A model generated the notes under the pieces. That model had not been told where the DNA came from. It saw only the letters and a program-made list of their open reading frames with translations, and searched no databases. Positions 57,678-64,000 of a stretch of 64,000 nt of DNA are shown one piece after another; position 1 is the first letter of the stretch; each line of letters opens with the position of its first letter. This DNA is from Anaeromyces robustus (taxonomy: Eukaryota; Neocallimastigomycota; Neocallimastigomycetes; Neocallimastigales; Neocallimastigaceae). Made by a program: the position numbers and the translations under genes. The stretch lies in the NCBI GenBank assembly GCA_002104895.1, contig MCFG01000098.1:1-64000 (forward strand). Reading direction: 5' to 3'.

Positions 57678-58488
57678 ATAAAAGCACCCAACAAAAGAAA
57701 CACCGCCTGGAACCTTAGTGTCGAGGATTCGGAATCTGCTACCAATTTTTAGTTTCTACTTTTCTTGGATTCTACCGCCTTTTAGGTCTACCTTTGGATA
57801 CTACCTCCTTTAATTTTAATCTTAGAATACTACTTTTCTTAGCTTCTGGATACTACCTGTTCTAGTAATAATCTCCTAATCCCTTGAATACTTCTATCCT
57901 AGTTTTTGATTACCAGTTATCTACCTTGTATAATCCTTAGTTTTTAGTCTTGTCTTAGTCTTGTCTACTTCTTGTTTACCCTTTGTCTACTTTTCTTGAA
58001 TAATTCTAGTATCCACCCAGTCAAGTATCCTTCGTGAATATAAATTTTCCTTGTGAAGTAAAAAAAATAAAGCACCCAGATTCCACCCGTCCTTAGTTTA
58101 ACCAAGTTCTTAGAACTACCGCCTAGTTTCTCTCCTTAGTCTTAGCTACTCTACCTTGGATTACCTTTGAATTACTTAGAAACCTTAGTTATAGGAAATT
58201 TTGTACCACCCTAAAATAGTTAAAAAAATTTCCTTGTGTAACATTTTGAAAATTTTCCTTGTACTACCCAAAGATAAAAATAGTGTACCCCATAGCATTT
58301 GGAAAAGATTTTGTACTACCTTGCCAGTGATATTTTCGGAAAATTAATAAAATTAAATTAAAAAATTAAATAAATTAAATTAAGTGAATGAATATTAATA
58401 AATTAAATAAATTAATATAAAAAATAAGTGAATGAATAAATTATAGAATAGATAAATTAAATTATTTTTCAAAAAAATTTTTTCTAGT

Positions 58489-58524
<36 letters not shown>

Positions 58525-59228
58525 TTTATAAACTTAATAAAATTTTTAATAAGGAGAATCATTCTGAGGATCCTTATTTTTATACTGTCCTTCTTTTCTT
58601 TTATAATTAAAATTTCGAGTTTCACATTGGCCCTCGCTGGTAGGCTCAGACGTAAGTCCTACATTCAGCTCGAGTAAGTTGATAAACTGAAAGAACAGCA
58701 GTGTGAAATAGAGAAAATTATTAATAGAAAAAACATCTTTGTAAACTTCTGTGTAATCAAATATTTATTTAATTTTTAAGGTAAATTATTTGTAAAATAT
58801 ACTAGGAGCGTTTAGAGCTCATATACAGAGTGTTTGGCGTAAGTAACTAGTTTCTAGTAGGTTAAGAAACTATAGTCAATTAGTTACTTAGGTATTGATA
58901 AAAGTGGGTAGTGTGAAAAGCACGCTTTCTTGGGGAAGGAATTGTTGTGTGATAAAAAGCACTGCAATATCGGACGTTCAAGTTCAATACCTTCGTAAGC
59001 TCTGGCAAATAAGGAACTTCAGTCACCGAAGGCTGGAGGTTGGTCGTGAAGGTGAAGCGACTTTAATTATATAGTTTTAATATTTATTTCGAGGTCTAGT
59101 ATATACCTCTAGTTAGTAGCTTTTGCCGGTTTATTTTTGAGTTGTAAGACATAAAAAGCGAAATAAAAATTTAAATTTACCTTAATAAACAATTTGAATT
59201 CTTAGTTAAAACCAAAAATAAAACAACA
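57678..59228 (+). mobile_element. Leader of F1 (untranslated)
   Basis: Starts ATAAAAGCACCCAACAAAAG right after the LTR; AAAGCACCCA recurs at 58071-58080. From about 57700 to 58330 the sense strand is pyrimidine-rich, with repeated TCTACC, ATACTACC and CTTAGT words and few ATG. A 31-A run lies at 58490-58520. The structured block follows at 58776-59185, then Gag at 59229. A TGG-type tRNA primer-binding site is not apparent after the LTR, so priming may use another route. 1.5 kb is long for a Ty3 leader. Confidence 0.8.
58776..59185 (+). ncRNA. Conserved structured leader block of F1
   Basis: It is closed by a perfect 12-bp pairing (58776-58787 with 59174-59185), where the C element has 18 bp of different sequence. 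Inner hairpins are GAGC/GCTC (58806-58820), GTCG/CGAC (59043-59046 with 59058-59061), GAGGT/ACCTC (59091-59109) and GCTTTT/AAAAGC (59119-59124 with 59154-59159). Conserved single-strand-like words include TGAAGGT, GTCACCGAAGGCT and GCCGGTT. It lies 44 nt before the Gag start. Near-identical copy in FM; diverged copy in the C leader. Confidence 0.75.
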
Positions 59229-61073
59229 ATGATGAACGAAGATAATTTTTTCAATTTAAATGTTACGTACAAAGATGGATTCGCTGGAGACCGTCGTTTC
59301 TTTAAAGGCTTCCTTGCAAAAATGAACCTTGTCTTTATGTTGCAACCAGAAAAATTTTCTGAAGATCCAGTTAAGGTTGCATACATCATTTCCAGACTTT
59401 ACGGTTCTGCAATGAATTGGGCCGCAACTTTAATTGAAAATGTGGACCCATGTTTAGATGACTATGAAGCGTTTATATCCAAGTTTAAAGCTACCTTTGG
59501 AAATTATGATTCAACCTTCATAGCAAACCAAAAGCTCAGAACCATTAAACAGAGACGTCTTGGAGATGTAAGAAGCTATATCCTGGAGTTCAATAAATAT
59601 GCAGATGACTCTTCTTGGAATGAAGCTGCTAAAATGGATGCTTTTCTCGCAGGATTAAACGACAATATTGCAACTAGAATCTTAGAAATGTTTCCTGGAC
59701 CACAATCCTTATTCTCTCTTCAAACCATAGCTTCTCGTATAGATTTAAGACTTTCTACGCATAATCAATATTTTAAATCGAATAATTCAAGTAATCATTC
59801 TTTTGGTCGTCATACTAACTCTTTTCAATTTGCTTCGAATAAATCCAATGAAACAATAACTCGTGATGAAAAAGAAAGAAGAAGAAAAGAACATCTTTGT
59901 TTCTACTGTGGATCAAAAAACCATCAAGTTAATAATTGCCCTTTAAAGAATAAAGTGAATGAAGATGATAATAAACCCTCTTCCAGCAATGCTTTTATTT
60001 CCAATCCAGAATCCAAACCAAAATCAAGACCTAGACTTTCTGATGATCCATCTTTGAATGCTCCAGTTGCCGAATTCAATCTACAAACTTTAAACTCTTC
60101 TTGCAATGCTAAACTACTCATCGATTCAGGTTCTCAATTAAATCTTATGGATATACACTTTGCTAAAGAAAACAATATTCCTTTTGATTCTGATTCTACT
60201 TTTCCTGCCGTTTCTGGAGTAGCCGGAAATCAAACAATTTTTGGTAAAACTTATCCCATCTCGTTGAAATATAAAAATCACCTTTGTAAAACAGAATTCT
60301 ATATTGTGGATCTACCTTCGTATTGTGGTATTCTTGGAATAGATTGGCTCGTAACTCACAATCCCTCTATCAATTTTACAACTAAAGAAATAACTTTCAA
60401 TTCAAATTACTGTCTTTCAAATTGTTTAATACTCCCAAATTCATTCGTGACGAATTCTCAAAATACAAAATCTGATAAATCTTGTAAACCTCATTCTAAA
60501 AATAATAATAATCTTGATAATCACTCTGGCAATAAACCTTCTTGTAATACTTCTTGTTTCCACTCAGAACGTACAAAATCAAGTAATTCACAACCTTTGA
60601 AAAATAATAATAAACCAACTTATGTTTCTAACTCTTGTGTACTTCCTAGAAAAAATTCTTGTAATAATCCTGTTAATCTTAGTACAAATTCTTGCAATCC
60701 TGTTAACTCTAGTAATTCTCCTTGTAACTCTGTTAATCTTAGTAACGATTCTTTTAATAATAATTCTTGTAATAATCTGAAATCTGGTAATCAATCTGTT
60801 TCCTCTGGCAATCCTAATTCTTGCTCAAAATCAAATTCTTCAAATCAACCTATTCAAAATATTAATTTTTCAAAACCCAATAATCCAATCTTTTCGAAGG
60901 AGAGTGTGAATAATAAGAATAAATCAAATTCAAATTTTTATTCAAAATCAATTAAATACAAAAGAAAACAAAACAACAAATTTAAAGAATTTAAAGTTGA
61001 TGCATACCTCCCTTATGAAGATAAACCACCTGAAAATTTACCCTGTTATTTTGTTAAAAACAAATCAAAATGA
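59229..61073 (+). CDS. Gag-protease polyprotein of F1 (614 aa)
   Basis: This is one uninterrupted reading from ATG ATG at 59229. Residues about 1-180 form a helical Gag domain (FFKGFLAKMNLVFM, MNWAATLIENV, MDAFLAGLNDNI) like Ty3 capsid. Residues 224-237 are a zinc knuckle C-x2-C-x4-H-x4-C (C224, C227, H232, C237) that binds RNA. Residues about 290-380 are a retropepsin with D299-S-G and the ILG of GILGIDWL at 368-370. Residues about 390-570 are an Asn/Ser-rich low-complexity tail with spaced SCN motifs, and the end is basic. The product would build particles in the cytoplasm and mature them. There is no RT, RNase H or integrase after it; the frame ends in a stop before the 3' non-coding part. 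The second Met is also usable. Confidence 0.93.
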   Translation: MMNEDNFFNLNVTYKDGFAGDRRFFKGFLAKMNLVFMLQPEKFSEDPVKVAYIISRLYGSAMNWAATLIENVDPCLDDYEAFISKFKATFGNYDSTFIANQKLRTIKQRRLGDVRSYILEFNKYADDSSWNEAAKMDAFLAGLNDNIATRILEMFPGPQSLFSLQTIASRIDLRLSTHNQYFKSNNSSNHSFGRHTNSFQFASNKSNETITRDEKERRRKEHLCFYCGSKNHQVNNCPLKNKVNEDDNKPSSSNAFISNPESKPKSRPRLSDDPSLNAPVAEFNLQTLNSSCNAKLLIDSGSQLNLMDIHFAKENNIPFDSDSTFPAVSGVAGNQTIFGKTYPISLKYKNHLCKTEFYIVDLPSYCGILGIDWLVTHNPSINFTTKEITFNSNYCLSNCLILPNSFVTNSQNTKSDKSCKPHSKNNNNLDNHSGNKPSCNTSCFHSERTKSSNSQPLKNNNKPTYVSNSCVLPRKNSCNNPVNLSTNSCNPVNSSNSPCNSVNLSNDSFNNNSCNNLKSGNQSVSSGNPNSCSKSNSSNQPIQNINFSKPNNPIFSKESVNNKNKSNSNFYSKSIKYKRKQNNKFKEFKVDAYLPYEDKPPENLPCYFVKNKSK

Positions 61074-61365
61074 AAAAGAAAAACTTAAATAATGAATCTC
61101 AACTATTAAACCTATTTTATCAATATTTTTATCAAACTTAGTATTATTATTAGTTTAAATCTTAGTTTAGTTTAGCTTAGTTTAGCTTATTATTATTATT
61201 AATATCATGTAAACTTTATTAATATTCATGTATTTTATTAATATTTATGTATTTTTATTAATATCAAATTATTTTATTTTACACCTATATAGTATAGTTT
61301 AAATATAGTCAAAACTTTTCTTAGTATAGTTTAGCCTAGTCTTAAGATTCGTCTGGTATCCGAAT

Positions 61366-61380
61366 CCTGAAGGAGGACCA
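61366..61380 (+). promoter_or_regulatory. Polypurine tract of F1
   Basis: CTGAAGGAGGACCA lies immediately before the 3' LTR and is the only purine-rich stretch there. This is the place where plus-strand DNA synthesis starts in LTR elements. Confidence 0.8.
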
Positions 61381-62095
61381 TGTAACGAATCCCTCAATTA
61401 GTAAAATAGTAACCATGGTCTAGTGGTTAGTAACTATGACCATCTGGGCGAACACTCTGGGTTCGACTCACACCTTGTTCCAAATTTTATAAAAATTTTA
61501 TTTTAAATTTATTTATTATAAATTTCTGTATTTTATTCTGTATTTGTTTCTGTATTTTATTTCTGTATTTCTTTATAGAATTACATGGAATAAAATTAGA
61601 AACTTAAAGAAAAAATTATATAATATTTCTTTATTTTTCTATGAGATTCATTTTATATCAAAATATCTTAGTTTCTAGCAATTTTTATTATTTTTTATGA
61701 ACTTTTAATTTTAAAACTATTTTTCCGCAAAAAGTATAAATAGGTGTAAAATCTTTAGTTAAAATATTTTTCTTTGTGCTTTTATTCTTTTATAACTTTA
61801 TATATATTAGTAATAATTAATTCATAAGTAGTTTGAAATACTACAAAGATTAGTTATTATTAATTTTTAATAATTAATAAAACTAAATTCTAATAAAACA
61901 TATTTTAAATAAAAATAAAATAAAACTTAAAACTAAATCTTACTAATATATATATCTCGACACCGACCTTTCAGGTTAACAAAGGAAAGGTGTTCTGATA
62001 TTGCAATAAGTATCTTTTATTTTAAATTTTATTTTGTTTGTGTTTACTTCAGATTTTGGTGTCAATTGTAATATTGGAACCACCGTTCCGTTACA
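61381..62095 (+). repeat. 3' LTR of F1
   Basis: 715 bp, matching the 5' LTR except for one position near its 3' end (GGAACCACC against GGAACTACC). Same tRNA-like segment at 61410-61478. Followed by GAAAT, the target duplication. Confidence 0.95.
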
Positions 62096-64000
62096 GAAAT
62101 GATGATTATTGCCAATCGCTTGGATAAACAACTCGAACGATTTAATAAACTCACACCCCATTGGAATAATCAAGGCTCAAGAAATCAAAATAAAAATAGA
62201 AACTTACCATCCAAGAATCAAAGCAATAATTCTAACTCCTATTCAACCACTTCTGGCCCTACTAAATCGAGTAAGATATCCGCTGAAGAACGACACCGAA
62301 GAATTAAAGAAGGTCTTTGTTTATATTGTGGGAACTCTGGTCACCGCCTTATTAATTGCCCTTTACGAAATAAGAAAAACAATGCAAATGTCGCTTCCTT
62401 TGAGAAGACATGCAAACTTGATAATGATGGAAATGTTAAAGGAATGTTTTCCTTAAACAAGAAATCAATTTCAGCCACTATTCTCGTTGACTCAGGTTCT
62501 TATTTAAACCTTATGGACTTCACTTATGCAAAAGAAAAATCTATACCTTTGACCTTTTGGAACAATGCATCGGGAAAGATCACTGGAATTAATGGTAACA
62601 GTTGTAAGATTATCGCAAAAAGCCTTCCAATTAAACTTACAATTATTAATCATAAATCATTCATAGAGTTCTACATCATCGAATTTGATAAAACGTTCAA
62701 TTGTATTCTTGGACGAGAATTTTTAAATCAACACAATCCTGTAATCAACTTCCATAAAAATACATTGTTATTCTCGTCGGACTATTGTAATAGACATTGT
62801 TTAGTTAATATCAATAAAGATACTTCAACCAAAAATAATACAATATATCTAGTTCTTCTGATTCTTCTAGTCCTTCTAGTCTTCCTGGTTTTTCTAGTTC
62901 TTTTGATTTCTCAGGTCCAACCAATATTAACTCCGTTTATTATCCATCTTTTGAATCTTATAATAATTCAATATTACCGTTGTTGGTAATCATCACGTCG
63001 ATATAACTCCGGACTCAAACCCAGTTCTAGCTGCGAACGCTAACACCAGTAATCCTTCTATCCTTTTCTTTTATATTGACTTCAAAGAGCTGTTTATTGA
63101 ACAAGAAAATTTTACCTGAACACTTATCATTTGACTGCTGTATTGATCTGATCCCTAATTCGAAATTATTCCATAGCCATATCTTCCCACTCACAGAAAA
63201 AGAAGATGAGGCTTTAGAATCCAACATCAAAGAGGACTTAAAAAAATGGTTTTATCGTGCCCTCGAAGTCTCCTGCCGGTGCCTCTGTTTTATTCGCTCC
63301 AAAAGAAAATGGTGAGCTTCGAATGTGTATTGACTATCGTAAGTTAAATGAAATTACTATTCGTGACAGTTTTCCTTTACCTCTAATTGAAGAAATTTTT
63401 AATAGAATCGCGGGATCTAAAATTTTTACGAAATTAGATCTCCGTTCAGCATATAATCAAATTAGAATACCCAAAGGAGATGAATATAAAACAGCATTTG
63501 TTTGTCGCCTCGGACACTTTGAGTATAGAGTAATGCCATTTGGACTTAAAAATGCTCCTGCGTGTTTCCAAAGAATGATAAATACCGTGCTGGAAGGTTA
63601 TTTAAATAAATTTACTTTCGCTTATTTAGATGATATTATCATATTTTCAAATACTCTTTCCGAACATCATCAACACGTTCGTTTGGTTCTGGAACGTCTT
63701 AAAAAATACCACCTCCATATCAAACTTGAAAAATGTGAGTTTGATAAATCTGAAATCAAATTCTTAGGATATTATATCTCTTCTGAGGGATTAAAAATGG
63801 ACCCTAATAAAATTAATTCTATATTGAACTGGCCCATTCCAAAATCAATGAAGGAAGAACAATCTTTCCTTGGACTTGCGAACTATTACAGAAGATTTAT
63901 TAAAAATTTCGCTGATATTTCCCATCCCTTAAATGTTCTTACTAGAAAAAGTGTCAAATTTAAATGGTCCCCTGAAACTAATAACTCCTTTGAAAAGTTA

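Larger units (their letters stand above)
56963..62095 (+). mobile_element. F1: young Gag-protease-only LTR element, looks whole
   Basis: The 5133-bp element has paired 715-bp LTRs (56963-57677 and 61381-62095), which differ at one position that I could find. It is flanked by a perfect 5-bp duplication GAAAT (56958-56962, 62096-62100) inside the Gag of element M. Between them lie a 1.55-kb leader, one 614-codon reading for Gag and retropepsin (59229-61073), about 300 bp of 3' non-coding DNA and a polypurine tract (GAAGGAGGACCA) touching the 3' LTR. There is no RT, RNase H or integrase. Leader and Gag nearly match FM, which has RNase H and integrase, so F1 looks like a non-autonomous derivative of that family. 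It resembles the gag-only class known in plants as TR-GAG. Confidence 0.95.
56485..64000 (+). mobile_element. Ty3 element M: Gag, PR, RT; split by F1, runs off the window
   Basis: Gag starts at 56485 and is cut at 56962 by insertion of F1, resuming at 62096. It shows FSGDPTKLKGFLTHVELVFM and the knuckle CLYCGNSGHRLINCP at about 62317-62360. Retropepsin is at about 62480-62760 (ILVDSGSYLNLMD, CILGREFLNQHNP). RT from about 63265 to the edge has LRMCIDYRKLNEITI, FTKLDLRSAYNQIRI, RVMPFGLKNAPACF, the catalytic box FAYLDDIIIFS, then FLGYYISSEGLKM and FLGLANYYRRFIKNF. RT is the best preserved in the window. It is a relative of the F family but distinct in Gag. Broken, at least by F1 and a few other breaks. 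Confidence 0.92.

Noticed and set aside
61410-61478. A functional tRNA gene in the F LTR
   Set aside because: A and B boxes match, but I could not fold a proper anticodon arm or matching acceptor stems. The segment repeats in every F LTR, so it is called tRNA-like.

Overview
This 64 kb window is extremely A+T-rich eukaryotic DNA made almost entirely of transposable-element remains nested in one another, separated by A/T-rich spacer. I find no host gene, rRNA gene or convincing functional tRNA gene, no CRISPR array and no bacterial-style operon. Chromodomain-bearing Ty3 elements, Ty1/copia, a MULE transposase relic, a tRNA-headed SINE and Asn-rich reading frames point to an A+T-rich early-diverging fungus. 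An anaerobic gut fungus (Neocallimastigomycota) is my first guess and another A+T-rich fungal lineage is possible. This is inference from sequence character only.

Layout. 1-7 kb: Ty3 pol fragments in both orientations, a short LTR-LTR element without coding capacity (2353-3867, its two LTRs look identical) and an LTR of family B. 7-10 kb: a family C LTR (itself holding a family A solo LTR) followed by a long untranslated leader containing a hairpin array and a strongly structured block. 12-17.5 kb: a broken Ty3 element, with a solo LTR inside its pol, butted to a second Ty3 fragment. 17.5-26.4 kb: mostly A/T-rich spacer with one MULE relic. 26.5-31.3 kb: two Ty3 relics in opposite orientation, one carrying a solo B LTR and a visible primer-binding site. 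31.3-37.6 kb: A/T-rich spacer with GC-containing hairpins, repeats of families J and N, F LTRs and a 21-bp minisatellite. 38.5-49.3 kb: a minus-strand chromovirus (here FM) hosting at least five later insertions. 50-55.8 kb: a minus-strand copia relic broken up by Ty3 pieces and solo LTRs. 56-64 kb: a Ty3 element running off the window (here M), split by a very young 5.1 kb element (here F1).

LTR families recognised by TG...CA ends and target duplications: A (about 630 bp, 5-bp TSD), B (about 470 bp, 5-bp), C (about 1040 bp), D (574 bp, 4-bp), E (521 bp), F (about 710 bp, 5-bp), G (about 575 bp, 5-bp); J, K and N are less well bounded.

Most interesting points. (1) The untranslated leaders of F1, FM and the C element share an approximately 400-nt block closed by a perfect long-range stem, and several of its stems are kept by compensatory changes between the C and F families: a candidate undescribed structured RNA. 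(2) F1 looks whole, has LTRs differing at one position I could see, and encodes only Gag and protease, so it probably moves with enzymes from a relative such as FM. (3) The F and G LTRs carry a tRNA-like A-box/B-box segment just inside their 5' ends. (4) Two LTR-only elements (D and E) share a primer-binding-site-like sequence. Retroelement remains are treated as fossils throughout: extents and parts are given, individual breaks are not.
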